Source of the DNA: Linyphia triangularis
Taxonomy: Eukaryota; Arthropoda; Arachnida; Araneae; Linyphiidae
Length of the DNA: 64,000 nt
Direction of reading: 5' to 3'
Assembly (NCBI GenBank): GCA_963978545.1
Contig: OZ021721.1
Coordinates: 112,511,280-112,575,279, forward strand
Made by a program: the position numbers and the translations under genes. The notes under the pieces were generated by a model that was given only the letters and a program-made list of their open reading frames with translations, searched no databases and was not told the DNA's origin. Positions 22,400-34,325 of this stretch are shown one piece after another; the first letter of the stretch is position 1; each line of letters starts with the position of its first letter.

Positions 22400-23775
22400 T
22401 CACTTTTATTTATTGCATTGTTTGTTGCATCTTAAATTTTTGTAAAGTGTTTTAACTGCTCAAAAATAGAAACATTTGAGCTAGACATATATACTTCAGC
22501 AACACAAATTTGCGAATCTTATTAATATTATTTTGAGTAAAATCAAAAAGCAAACAAAATGCTGATTTTTTATCGGCAGTAGAAATGCATTCAAAGACGG
22601 GAATTTTTATTGTAGCAGTATTGCAAAAATTTTTAAGTTCACAAAGGCCCCTTACGTATACATATTTAAATGTATAAATAAATTTATATAATCATAATTT
22701 CAAGCAAAATCATTTCTCTTGAGCTTCCTTATTTTCTTTAAAATATTCTTTATCTTTCCACCCTCTTTTGCAGATAAGTTTCAGATTTGTGGGTCCTAAT
22801 TTTTGAACAAATTCATAAAAATAATCACGTGTGTTATGATAAAAAAATTGCCACAAAAAATAATTAAAAATGACAGAATTAATTTAAGTAATTTTTTTTA
22901 TACCCAATATAAGTAAAAATGAGAAATGAACACAATTTCTAAATTTTTCAAAGATTTTCTTTTTATAGAGATTTTTATTTTTTAACTTTTTGTTTGACAA
23001 AGTACATTTTCCTTTCTTATAAAAAGGCATGAAGTATGACAAAAATATATTATGAGCTAGCTCCAAATATTCTTGACTTAGCTATAAATCTTTTGTTTGT
23101 AGAAAACAAATTTTATGGGCATGTGCTTTTTCTTTTTAAAACTAGTAACCCACAAAAAAAATATTTAAGGTGAAAAATGTTTTGTTAAATTAAATCCCTT
23201 AAAAACCCAAAGAAACTGTATTGTAATAAAACGGAAATGTACAACTATATATATTCACAAAAAAATCTCAGAAGGTTAGATTGATGTTAAATTTTTAAAC
23301 AATTTTTTCTTCTTCCGCCTCTTTTCCTATTTATTCTCAATAGCTGTAAATAAAATTTTATCCAAATAGTTATAAACCATTTTCAGAAGACTATATTCCC
23401 AAACGAATCGAAAGACCTATAAAAGAACCAAAATATTAAGTTCGTCTTTTCTACTTTATACCTGTTCTAGGTTAAGCCACAAGCGAAATATAAAAAAAAT
23501 AATCTCAGTTTGTGCTGTTTTTTAATTCTCTACTAGAAGCCCTAATGACGGTCTGTAACAATTTGCAAGATTCTAATTCTGGATGCAGTTATCTTCAAGT
23601 AGTTGCATGAATGAAAAGGGTGAAATATAATCTAATCTTTCCCCCCTTTTGAAAAAAGAGACATGACATTTCGCGTGAGAATGCGGTTTGGCTGAAGATG
23701 AACTTTTATTCATCAATCATAGTTTCAAGTACTCAACAACCTACACTTACTGAATCTGTCAGCCATTTCTTTTTT
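22400..23775. other. AT-rich DNA, no gene
   Basis: No convincing frame, repeat or terminal inverted repeat. Confidence 0.5.
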
Positions 23776-26260
23776 AATTACTCTCCTACTATATGTTGTT
23801 TTAAGACTTATACAGAGAGCTTGACAATCACCATCCCTTCCTTTTTGTTTATGCTGACGAAGTGTTTGTCGAGCACGATTGAAATTATTGTCCAAAAATA
23901 ACTATTGAGGTATTTAAACTTTAAAGTTCTTATCATTAGTTTGTTAATTTCTTTCCTATTAGATGTTGTTTTAAGACTTAAACAGAGAGATCGACAATCA
24001 CCACCTTTTCTCGTTTATACGAAGTGTTTTTCAAGCACGATTGAAATTATTGTCCAAAAATAACTTTTGACGTATTTAAACTTTAAAGTTATTCTCATTA
24101 GTTTGTTAATTTCTCTCCTATTAGATATTGTTTTAAGACTTAAACAGAGAGATTGATAATCACCTCCCTTTCTCATTTATACGAAGTGTTTATCAAGCAC
24201 AATTGAAATTATTGTCCAAAAATAACTTTTGAGGTATTTAAACTTTGAAGTTATTCTCATTACTTTGTTAATTACTCTCCTACTACATGTTGTTTTAAGA
24301 CTTATACAGTAAGCTTGACAATCACCACCCTTTCTCATTTATACTAACGAAGTGTTTGTCAAACACGATTGAAATTGATGTCTGGAAATAATTTTTAAGG
24401 AAAAACTTGTGAGTTATTTAAACTTTTGAGATACTAATCAGCCAATCTCATTTCTTTGTTAATTACTCTTCTTCTACATTTGGTTTTAAGACTTATGCAG
24501 AGAGCTTGACAATCATTACCCTCTCATTTATACTGACGAAGTGTTTGTCAAACACGATTGAAATTGTTGTCTGGAAATAACTTTTGAGGTATTTAAACTT
24601 TTGAGGTACCTGTCAGCCTTTCTCACTTTTTTGTTAATTACTCACTTACTATACCTTTTTTAGACTAATACAGATAGCTTGATAATCACCACCTTTTCTC
24701 GTTTGTGCTGAGAAAGTGTTTGTCAAACAAGATTGATATTGTTGTCTGGAAATAACTTTTAAGGTACTTAAACTTTTGCGGTATTCAAACTTTTGAGATA
24801 CTTATCAGCCATTCTCATTTCTTTGTTAATTACTCTCCTACTATATGTTGTTTAAAGGCTTATACAGAGCTTGATAATCAACACCCTCTTTAAAGCTGAC
24901 GAAGAGTTTGTCAAGCATGATTGAAATTGTTCTCAAGAAATAACTTTTGGGATATTTTAACTTTTGAAGTACTTAAGCTATTCCCATTTCTTTTTTAATT
25001 CCTCTCCTACTATACATTGAGACAGGCTTACTTGAGATCATTGAATACACTACAACGATGTGTGAACCGGTTTTACTACGCCCTGATTGGCTGATTGGAA
25101 AGATGTGTGGCGGATTCGTTAAACTCAAATAGTATCCGTGGTTAGAAAAGTAAAATATTTATAATCTGTATTTAAAAGCGCTTATTTTCTTTTCGTTATC
25201 AATATATATTTAAGTTTGATACAAAACTATGTGTGCAGGTTATCTATATTACTATAAAAGTTGATATTTGTAAGGAACTATATCTTTACGCTGTAGAATC
25301 CACCCTACAGCGTATACTCAAAGTTCAAGTAATATTGTCTCGAGGTATCCATATATATTTAAGTTTGATACAAAACTATGTGCGCAGGTTATTAATATTA
25401 CTATACAAAATGATATTTGTAAGGAACTATATCTTTACGCGGAAGAATCCACCCTATAGCGTATACTCAAAGTTGAATCCACCCTACAGCATATACTCAA
25501 AGTTCAAGTTATACTGTCTCGAGGTATCAATATATATTTAAGTTTGATACAAAACTATGTGCGCAGGTTATCAATATTACTATAAAAGTTGATATTTGTA
25601 AGGAACTATATCTTTACGCGGAAGAATCCACCCTATAGCGTATACTCAAAGTTCAAGTAATATTGTCTCGAGGTATCAATATATATTTAAGTTTGATACA
25701 AAACTATGTGCGCAGGTTATCAATATTACTATAAAAGTTGATATTTGTAAGGAACTATACATTTACGCGGAAGAATCCACCCTACAGCGTATACTCAAAG
25801 TTCAAGTAATATGGTCTCGAGGTATCAATATATATTTAAGTTTGATACAAAACTATGTGCGCAAGTTATCAATATTACTATAAAAGTTGATATTTTTAGG
25901 GAACTATATATTTACGCGGAAGAATCCACCCTACAGCGTATACTCAAAGTTCAAGTAATATTGTCTCGAAGTATAAATGTTATTTGAAAGCATATTAGTA
26001 TGACAATTAACACCTTTCCCCAATTATGGTGAAGAAGTGTTTGTCTAGTGCAATTCAAATTGTTGTCCGGAAATAAATTTTGAGGTAATCAGCCATTCTC
26101 ATTTCTTTCTTAAATTACTCTCCTACTATATGTTGCTTGAAGGTATTTACATTCTGATTGACAAACACCACTCTTCATTGTTTACGTTGATGAAGTGTTT
26201 GTCAAGCAGGATTGTCAATGTTATCCGGAAATAACTTTTGAGGTACTTTACCAGAGTAAA
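23776..26260. repeat. Diverged array, unit about 160-190 bp, interrupted
   Basis: About nine copies recur near 23778, 23947, 24110, 24270, 24459, 24635, 24828, 24998 and 26114. Each has ATTACTCTCCTACTATATG, GACTTATACAGAG, CAATCACCACC, GAAGTGTTTGTCAAGCACG and AAATAACTTTTGAGGTA. The eighth copy is split by a foreign block (about 25025-25975) after which the monomer resumes. Copies are well diverged, so the array is old. Confidence 0.85.
25203..25977. repeat. 149-bp tandem array, 5 copies, inside the older array
   Basis: Monomers start at 25203, 25352, 25531, 25680 and 25829. The second is 30 bp longer because its AATCCACCCTACAGCATATAC segment is doubled. Copies are nearly identical, much younger than the host array. 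A 102-codon frame here is a by-product of the repeat. The left flank 25025-25202 (with AACCGGTTTTACTACGCC) belongs to the same insertion. Confidence 0.92.
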
Positions 26261-27078
26261 CTGAAAAACAACAAGAATTAAATTTTTTTAAATATATTAT
26301 TAATTCTTCGGTTCTAACAAAATAAAGTATATTATAAGTAGTCAGTGTTTTCTATATTCTTTTTTTAGTTTCTTCGTGTAGATTAAAAAAAAAGGTTTTA
26401 TGATATAACTTTTTAAGCTTTGCGGTTATTAAAATATTTTTAAAGATTAAATATACCGAATTTTGGTACCTCTTATCATTAAGTTTCATTTTGTATACTT
26501 TATAACTCACAAAATTATTTTTTTGATAACTAATCTATTTCTTCGATTTTTATTTCTAAAATTTTCTTCAAGTACATTAAAAAAAATGTGATATAATATT
26601 AATTTTTTATGTTTCCTTGTTGTAAAAATGTTAAAACAAACACGGAATATACAACATTTCGGAACCGCTTATCAATAAGTTTTGTTTTTTAATTTTACAC
26701 AGCAGAACCGAAGGAAAAAGATTTGCATAAGCGTAAAAAAAGTACTGTGTTTTATGTATTAGTATGTGATAAATTTTAGGTGTGATAATATTTAAGCTTT
26801 TACTCGGGAGAACAAGTAAGTGAGATTTTATATCATATCTGCCAGTATGAGATAGAGTTGCGAAACAAATAAGTTCGCAAGCTAAATTTTTTGTTTCTTT
26901 TTGTTGCTACTCAATTATCAAATTAACTAATTAAACAACAAGCACTCATTTATTCACCAAACATGAAGTTTGGGAGGGAAACACAGATATACATATCAAC
27001 AGTCAGACGCTTTCCATGAAACTTTTATGAAAAAATTTGCAATGGAGGAGTTTGTGCCCAAAACATTATTTCAGTTAC
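26261..27078. other. AT-rich DNA, no gene
   Basis: Nothing found beyond ordinary AT-rich sequence. Confidence 0.5.
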
Positions 27079-27881
27079 GAAAAAACTATTTATCTAATAC
27101 GAAAAATATACTCAGATAACGAAATAAAAAATAGCGATATAAAAAAATTTATCTAGAAATATTTTAGAACGGGAAAAATATGGCACAGAGAATTCTCTAA
27201 ATATTTTAGAAATTGAGAAAAAAAAAAGTTCATAAAGCGAACTCTCAAAATATAATAGAATGTGAGAACAAAATCAAGGCTCGAGTTCTCTCTGATTAAT
27301 AGTCTATATTCTTTGAATTTGTACGTCGAATAATAACAGTGTGAAATGAAAAAACTATTTATCTAATACGAAAAATATACTCAGATAACGAAATAAAAAA
27401 TAGCGATATAAAAAAATGTATCTAGAAATATTTTAGAACGGGAAAAATATGGCTCAGAGAATTCTCTAAATATATTAGAAATTGAGAAAAAAAAGTTCAT
27501 AAAGCGAACTCTCAAAATAGAATAGAATGTGAGAACAAAATCAAGGCTCGAGTTCTCTCTGATTAATAGTCTATATTCTTTGAATTTGTACGTCGAATAA
27601 TAACAGTGTGAAATGAAAAAACTATTTATCTAATACGAAAAATATACTCAGATAACGAAATAAAAAATAGCGATATAAAAAAATGTATCTAGAAATATTT
27701 TAGAATGGGAAAAATATGGCACAGAGAATTCTCTAAATATATTAGAAATTGAGAAAAAAAAGTTCATAAAGCGAACTCTCAAAATATAATAGAATGTGAG
27801 AACAAAATCAAGGCTCGAGTTCTCTCTGATTAATAGTCTATATTCTTTGAATTTGTACGTCGAATAATAACAGTGTGAAAT
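27079..27881. repeat. 267-269-bp tandem triplication
   Basis: GAAAAAACTATTTATCTAAT starts at 27079, 27348 and 27615, and a fourth start is cut off at 27882. Copies differ at only a few bases. Each carries the palindromic GAGAATTCTC and CTCGAG. The 104-codon minus-strand frame at the right edge is a repeat by-product. Confidence 0.95.
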
Positions 27882-27911
27882 GAAAAAAAATATTATAATT
27901 AACCTATGAAG

Positions 27912-28785
27912 TATAGAATTGAAGTGTTTACAATGCTCACAAATATTCACCGTTGGACTCAATGCTCAGTTACAAACGTCTAATCAAGCATGGTATGGTA
28001 TTGGGTTTGATTTCCTCACATTCATTCTTCAGTCTAATTTAAAAAAATGTGTAGACACGTTGGTGACTATAGCAGTCCCATTGTTGGGATGCATGGTAGG
28101 AGCAAGGCCTGATCATCGCCTAGGCCCACAAGGCCCGGGCCTTGGGCCCATGATTTTAGGGGCCCCGAAATTGGCTGCAAACCATTTTTGTTTCACAAAA
28201 GCTATATGAACATCTTTTATAACCTGTATTAAATAATTTTTACAAAAAAAATATTTCGTATTGATCTTGAACCGTCTTTAGTATCACAGAAATTTATTCA
28301 AATAAACCACTTAAAAGCGTGAAACACAAGCTTTTTTGAAAGATAGAGAAAGAGAAAAAAAAAATTGAAAGGAAGTCATGACGAATTTATAGTGAGATCA
28401 GCAAATGTCGACTCTGAAGTTGTGAATAATATGTTCTTTATTTGTGATAAAAAAAATAAAAAATAAAAATAAACTTTTAGAAAACAATATTAACATGAAT
28501 TCATCAACTTTTTCTATATTTCATGTTAATTCATTCGACTTTGCGTCGAGTTTATAAATCACCCGTTTGAAAAAAAGGGCCCTCGATTGAGTCCGGGCGT
28601 TGGGCCCCAACTTGTCATGATCGGGCCCTGGGTAGGAGAGTTTTGGATATTCTCTTATTCAAGAGACAAATGCTTCTAAGTCCTTATTAAAAGTACTCCC
28701 TGTTTGTTGGTACGATGTTTCGGTACAGTATAGCCCTCCTGATCCTTTGCACAAGAAAATATTCAAATCAACAGCATGAACTGAG
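27912..28785 (+). other. Coding-like stretch split by a hAT MITE, unassigned
   Basis: A plus-strand frame reads KCLQCSQIFTVGLNAQL, WYGIGFDFLTFILQSNL and VTIAVPLLGCMVG up to the MITE insertion at 28102. After the MITE a different frame reads GYSLIQETNASKSLLKVLPV and WYDVSVQYSPPDPLHKKIF before stopping. Removing the insertion and one target duplication would still leave a frame difference. No family is recognised. It could be an old gene fragment or chance. Confidence 0.2.
28095..28638. mobile_element. hAT-type MITE, copy B, with 8-bp target duplication
   Basis: The element spans 28103-28630 with ends CAAGGCCTGATCATCG and CAGGGCCCGATCATGAC (complement), flanked by perfect GGTAGGAG duplications (28095-28102 and 28631-28638). 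It is the same family as copy A at 1716-2472, sharing CCCACAAGGCCCGGGCCTTGG and ATCTTGAACCGTCTTTAGTA. It lacks the SINE and shows the empty site. Confidence 0.9.
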
Positions 28786-29038
28786 TGATTGTTTGACTTT
28801 TTATACAGTGATCGTTAGACATTCTATATCATAGACCTATTGAAATATTTTTCAAGTCGCAGGCCCAGTCAGAAAATTGCTTCAAAATTTTGTATCCTAA
28901 TATTCTAATAATAAATGATGAACGAAGTTCAAATGCATAATACAGTTTTTTACTATTAAATTATTATGACTGGGTTAATGATTTTTATTTTATTTCCGTT
29001 CCAGTAGCATCACTTGCTAAACATTTTTCTTTCATTAT

Positions 29039-29615
29039 TTAAGGGGGTCCGGCACATGAAATTTTTTCTGATTATTGATTTCGAGTTTATTACTGTTTAT
29101 TAAAATATAAATTTATGTCTTTAAAATAATGCCGCATTTGTAATTATATCTTATTTCAAAGTATTTTTAATAATTTTTTGAAGTAAACAAAATGTAGGTA
29201 TTTAATGCATGTTTCTTAACTTCAAAGCCGAATTTCTCAAAATGCCATTTTTTCATGTTTGGGGGCACATAGCTTAAAATCTATATGACATAAATGCTTG
29301 AAATTTTTTTGACATGTTTCTCATGTTAATGTATTTAAGTACTTTAACACGAGGAATTATTGATATGTAGCATACTTTAAAAAAAAAATAATAATTAGTC
29401 TAAAATTTTATAATTTTTCTTAAACATATTTTTAGAAAATCATAATTATTTAAATTTTTAAAAAATAACAAAAATCTCGTGTTAAAGTATTCAAAAGTAT
29501 CCAAATATTATACTGCGAAAGTTTCATAATGTTTGAAGAATCGGTTATTAAATTAGATGCCCCCAAAGTTGTTGAATTTAACATGGGCTCCTATGGAGGT
29601 GCCGGACCCCCTTAA
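29039..29615. mobile_element. TTAA-flanked MITE, GGGGGTCCGGCAC family
   Basis: The element at 29043-29611 has exact inverted ends GGGGGTCCGGCAC and GTGCCGGACCCCC between TTAA motifs. The interior includes GTAAACAAAATGTAGGTATT and a CTCGTGTTAAAGTA pair. A reverse-oriented copy lies at 56175-56737. TTAA flanks suggest a piggyBac-like origin. Confidence 0.87.
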
Positions 29616-29983
29616 ATTTTATTTTTAAACTCAAAATAAAATAGTCGTAAAAGTTAGCGTTAAAATTAAATGCACTCCTGTTTCTACATCAGAAAAAAAA
29701 AACTTACTTCCCTAAGTATTTAGGCCATCTGTAGGAGTTAGAATTTTTTTTTTTTATTAAATTTATGAGGGAGAACAACACTTGCATCACTAAGCCTGTA
29801 TTTATATACCTAAAGAGTACCTATGGTGACAACATTATAAGAATGAAATAACAGGATTCCTTTTCCAGACACTAAATTAACGCTGAAATTCCCATAAAAA
29901 TATGTCTTGGCGCTGGATTTCTGGCGCCAATTGAACTATTGTCTGCATTTGAGTAACATTTATTAAAGTACAAACTACAGACG
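29616..29983. other. Unique-looking DNA, no feature
   Basis: No repeat recognised. Composition becomes less AT-rich toward 29900. Confidence 0.4.
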
Positions 29984-30406
29984 GTGAATATGGCGTGTAT
30001 GTTTAGCGATAAAATCCCCACCCACAAAAGCCAACTTCAAAAGAACCGACATGGGATATCATCAACTGAAATGTTTTTCAATGACTTAGGAAACCAGTAC
30101 TTTTCCTCACATAGCGTCAATCTAAACAAAAAAATTAATTCGGCAGCAAAAAACGTCCCGCCATATTGTCAACCGAAGAAAGTACAGAGATCAGAAATGG
30201 GCCTGGCTAAATTAGATCTTCCTTATATTCAACATAAGCTCTTTTGCCTATTAGTCTTTTTGGCGCCAGCACTATTCGACAGAATCACGAAAAAGCGAGC
30301 AAAAAAGGAAAACAAATATTTTGCTATTTTTTTTTTTATTTTAACAACTTGGGTGGGGGGGGGGGGGGAGAAAAGTATCTGGAATATCTTGTCTCCCAAC
30401 TCCTAG
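29984..30406 (+). other. Longest open frame in the window, unassigned
   Basis: The frame is open for 140 codons, with a first ATG at 29990 in fair context (A at -3, G at +4): MACMFSDKIPTHKSQLQKNR, then GISSTEMFFNDLGNQYFSS, then VPPYCQPKKVQRSEMGLA. The surroundings are less AT-rich than average. From about residue 100 the frame runs through a T-run and a 14-G run (30355-30368) that is unlikely to be coding. If real, coding probably ends at a splice donor before 30300. No family is recognised and no signal peptide or clear membrane segment is seen except LFCLLVFLAPALF. Confidence 0.28.
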
Positions 30407-31550
30407 ACAATAATTGTCCCGGGGAATATTTGCTGGCGTACCTTTGCGGGTGAAAAGTTGACCTTCACTCTGGCAAGGATTAGGAGTGAAAATTCTCTCT
30501 AATGCTAGTGTTTCTTCAAGATTTGTTTTCAAAATGGCCTTTTACTTTTAAATACTCATAAGTTAAGGTGTTGTAATGAAAGTACTGTTTTCAATAAAAA
30601 AAAGTACTTTTTCAATTTTTTTTTTTTTCATAATGTTTTCTGAAAGTACTGTTTTCAATAAAAAAAATTTACTGTTTTCAATAAAAAAAAAAGGTACTTT
30701 TTAATTTTTTTTTTTTTTTTTCATAATGTTTAAGTTCATAATGTTTTCAATCATTTTTTTTTTACAAATGCCTTTGACACAGTTCTCTGCCCTTGAGCAT
30801 CGCCCATCAACGATTGATTAACATCTGTTTCACGCACAAGAAAGGATAATGTAATGCTTTAAAGGATAATGTAGCGTTTATCGAATACATGCCGTTTTGG
30901 CGATTTTTGTGATTTTTTTTTCTGCCATGTACTTATTTACCGCTTTCACATTTTCCCTTCAATAATAACACCATTCTATTCGAATGCCATGACTATTTTT
31001 CTAGTTTGCGATGTTCCAACACCCACAGTATTTTTTTTCACAAAAAAGAAAATTTTTATCATGGCATCCATTGCAAGTGACAAGCAAAATATAAAATAAT
31101 TTTATCATAATTTTATAGACGTTAAATATATTTTTTTAAAAGTTTAAAAAGGCACCTTCAGCTTTCACGCATTTTTTGTAATTTGTTACATATATTTGTG
31201 AAAAAGTTTTCGAAGTTCACGTTTGGTCTTCAACATTCTAATACGGTAAGTAAAGGGGAATAATTGTGTTTTAAAAACAGCATTTACATCTTTCCGAAAT
31301 TTGGCTATCTAGCAAAGAATTTATTAAATGTAATATCCGAAAACAAATTTTTTATCATTTCATTGACTACCAAGCTTATCAACTCGCGATAAACGAGTTG
31401 ATAAGTTTCTTAGACATTACAAATTGTAATTAAATTTTTTAATAAACTAGCTTTCGAAAATCTTTAAACTAGAGAAAGATTAAAATAATTACAGTTTATG
31501 AAGAAGTACATAAATCCGTACTAACTCATGTTTCCAAGTGAATAAATTGG
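30407..31550. other. Low-complexity and AT-rich DNA
   Basis: Between 30580 and 30765 the words GAAAGTACTGTTTTCAATAA and TTTTTTTCATAATGTTT repeat irregularly with A and T runs. A 12-bp-arm hairpin (CTTATCAACTCG, 7-base loop, complement) lies at 31375-31405. No gene seen. Confidence 0.5.
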
Positions 31551-32389
31551 AATCTATACAGTATTTTCAAATCCTTTATATTAACTTCAATTTTGTTTGT
31601 TTGTGTTAATTCTGAGGTACGGACATTAATGACAAAAATTGGTAAAAAAAACTCTAGCTATAGTGAGTTGCACTTTCATAGCAAGAGCTTTTTAGCAATT
31701 TTTGCCATTAATGTCGATACCTTAGAATTAAAGTATCGGAAGTGTCCTTTCGCAGCAAAGCAGAAGTTATCGCGAGTGACATTTTCGCAGTAAAGCTTAA
31801 AAGTTTTAAAAGTGAAATTTTTGACATTCAGAATCTATAAAGTATTTTTAAATCCTTTATAGTAACTTCGATTTTGTTTGTTTGTGTTAATTCTGAGGTA
31901 CGGACATTAATGACAAAAATTGGTAAAAAACTCTAGCTGTAGTGAGTTGCACTTTCATAGCAAGAGCTTTTTAGCAATTTTTGCCATTAATGTCGATACC
32001 TTAGAATTAAAGTATCGGAAGTGTCCTTTCGCAGCAAAGCAGAAGTTATCGCGAGTGACATTTTCGCAGTAAAGCTTAAAAGTTTTAAAAGTGAAATTTT
32101 TGACATTCAGAATCTATAAAGTATTTTTAAATCCTTTATAGTAACTTCGATTTTGTTTGTTTGTGTTAATTCTGAGGTACGGACATTAATGACAAAAATT
32201 GGTAAAAAACTCTAGCTGTAGTGAGTTGCACTTTCATAGCAAGAGCTTTTTAGCAATTTTTGCCATTAATGTCGATACCTTAGAATTAAAGTATCGGAAG
32301 TGTCCTTTCGCAGCAAAGCAGAAGTTATCGCGAGTAACATTTTCGCAGTAAAGCAAAAAAGTTTTAAAAGTGAAATTTTTGACATTCTG
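31551..32389. repeat. 280-bp tandem triplication with an internal hairpin
   Basis: AATCTATA.AGTATTTT begins at 31551, 31832 and 32111. Each monomer holds imperfect inverted arms of about 47 bp (AATTCTGAGGTACGGACATT and AATGTCGATACCTTAGAATT) around the loop CTAGCT.TAGTGAGTTGC, then TCGCAGCAAAGCAGAAGTTA. Copies 2 and 3 are almost identical. A diverged arm pair continues at about 32470-32610. Confidence 0.93.
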
Positions 32390-32694
32390 TGAGTTCATTA
32401 TTCTGATGTAAGGAAGTTTCCTCATTTAAATTGAAAAAAAAAATTTGCTTAGCATCTAAATTATCACTCGTGATGATTTAATTCTGAGTAATGGATATTA
32501 GTAATAAAAACTACAATAAAATTTTGTTCTTTAATGCGAAAATGTCACTCGAGATAATTCTCTTCAAATCTGAGGTATCTATAATAATGGCAAAAATTAT
32601 TAAAAAACTTTTACATTACTATGAATATGACTTGTCTATTTTACAATAAGTATATTTGTCCCAAAATGCATTACATCCAGGCCAGTAGTAAACG
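32390..32694. repeat. Diverged extra copy of the preceding monomer
   Basis: Traces of the same arms (ATTCTGAGTAATGGATATTA and CTGAGGTATCTATAATAATGG) appear near 32470 and 32565. Too decayed for exact limits. Confidence 0.45.
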
Positions 32695-33064
32695 TCTCTA
32701 ATCAGGGGCGTACTGGCCATAGGGTTGTCCTGTGTAATGTTAATTATTTAACAGTTCAATTATTAAAATTAATAAAACTAATTAATTATTGAAATTAAAT
32801 ATAAATATTTGAATTATTTTATTATTATCAATATTATTATCAATAATTATCAGTATTATTATCAATAATTATCAGTATTATTATCAATAATTATCAGTAT
32901 TATTATCAATAATTATCAGTATTATTATCAATAATTATCAGTATTATTGTCAATAATTATCAATATTATTAAAATTTGATTAATGATTGTAACTAAAATC
33001 TGGGCCGGCATGAACCAAATATCACCGGGCCAATTTTTTGTCCCAGTCTGCCCCTGTCTTTAAT
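32695..33064. mobile_element. hAT MITE of the GGGGCGTACTGG family, short copy
   Basis: The element spans 32703-33056, with ends CAGGGGCGTACTGGCC and CAGGGGCAGACTGGGAC (complement). The 8-bp flanks TCTCTAAT and TCTTTAAT differ at one base. Inside, 32820-32960 is a 22-bp minisatellite (CAGTATTATTATCAATAATT, about six copies). Same family as 9203 and 36359. Confidence 0.87.
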
Positions 33065-33547
33065 AATTCCTATTTGCCTCTACGAATTCTTAAAAACAAG
33101 AAACATTTATCCTTCCCAACTCCTTTTAAGCAAGATGGTTATCTCTTTTAAAAACAAACCAGAGGATAGAAAAACCAAGGCAAAGAGAGCATTACCTTTT
33201 TTCTGAGTAAAAAGCGTCAGTAAGACTCCATTTAAAAATAGTCCTTGAACTGAATCGGATCTTTGGGAATAGTGATCTCAGGAGAATTGTCAATGTCAGA
33301 TTGACAAATCCTCGGCAGATTGTGCGACAACAATAGCTACAAAATAGCTGATGTTTCGGGTTGTCACCTTCGGGAGCGGTGGTGATAAATCAAGCTTTTC
33401 CAAACGTAGCGGGCTTTCAATGATTAATTAGACACTCGTGTATGTAGCTACAAAACCGTTTCTTTGTGCATTAGTACAAAGATCGTGTTGTTTTTAGGTG
33501 GAAGTTTGTCCATGGATAAAAAGTTTGGGCGTAAAAAATAGTCAGTT
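33065..33547. other. Mixed-composition unique DNA, no gene
   Basis: It is less AT-rich than average but no frame is long or recognisable. No repeat partner in the window. Confidence 0.45.
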
Positions 33548-34325
33548 CTATTTGTAATTGCTGTTATTTTTTTTGTAAGGCGTCAGTGTTCAGAAAGTTC
33601 AGGTGTCATTTGAATTTCTTAATAAACACCCGATTTTGTCAGAATGTCAGTTCCAAGTCTGACAGCTTCCACACTTTGAAAATGCTCCAGTTTGGCGTTT
33701 GGTGAAGGATTCCTTTGTATATTTAAGAGCACTTTGTACAATGAGCTTTTAGTGAGCTTAATTTAAAGGAGTTCAGTTATCTTTCTTTTTAGTAGTAGGA
33801 ATTTTATCTATTTGTAATTGCTGTTATTTTTTTTGTAAGGCGTCAGTGTTCAGAAAGTTCAGGTGTCATTTGAATTTCTTAATAAACACCCGATTTTGTC
33901 AGAATGTCAGTTCCAAGTCTGACAGCTTCCACGCTTTGAAAATGCTCCAGTTTGGCGTTTGGTGAAGGATTCCTTTGTATATTTAAGAGTACTTTTTACA
34001 ATGAGCTTTTAGTGAGCTTAATTTAAAGGAGTTCGGTTATCTTTCTTTTTAGTAGTAGGAATTTTATCTATTTGTAATTGCTGTTATTTTTTTTGTAAGG
34101 CGTCAGTGTTCAGAAAGTTCAGGTGTCATTTGAATTTCTTAATAAACACCCGATTTTGTCAGAATGTCAGTTCCAAGTCTGACAGCTTCCACACTTTGAA
34201 AATGATCCAGTTTGGCGTTTGGTGAAGGATTCCTTTGTATATTTAAGAGCACTTTGTACAATGAGCTTTTAGTGAGCTTAATTTAAAGGAGTTCAGTTAT
34301 CTTTCTTTTTAGTAGTAGGAATTTC
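33548..34325. repeat. 260-bp tandem triplication, nearly identical copies
   Basis: CTATTTGTAATTGCTGTTAT starts at 33548, 33808 and 34068, exactly 260 bp apart. Only single-base differences are seen (for example GTTCAG/GTTCGG and CTCCAG/ATCCAG), so this is one of the youngest tandem events here. Small inverted motifs (AGTGAGCTT with AATGAGCTT) are present. No coding. Confidence 0.96.

Noticed and set aside
25233..25541. 102-codon frame
   Set aside because: It is produced by reading through a 149-bp tandem repeat; the same words recur within it.
27648..27962. 104-codon minus-strand frame
   Set aside because: It lies mostly inside the 267-bp tandem repeat and has phenylalanine/isoleucine-rich AT-driven content.
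31375..31405. Rho-independent terminator-like hairpin
   Set aside because: A bacterial terminator has no meaning in this genome; it is kept only as a hairpin.
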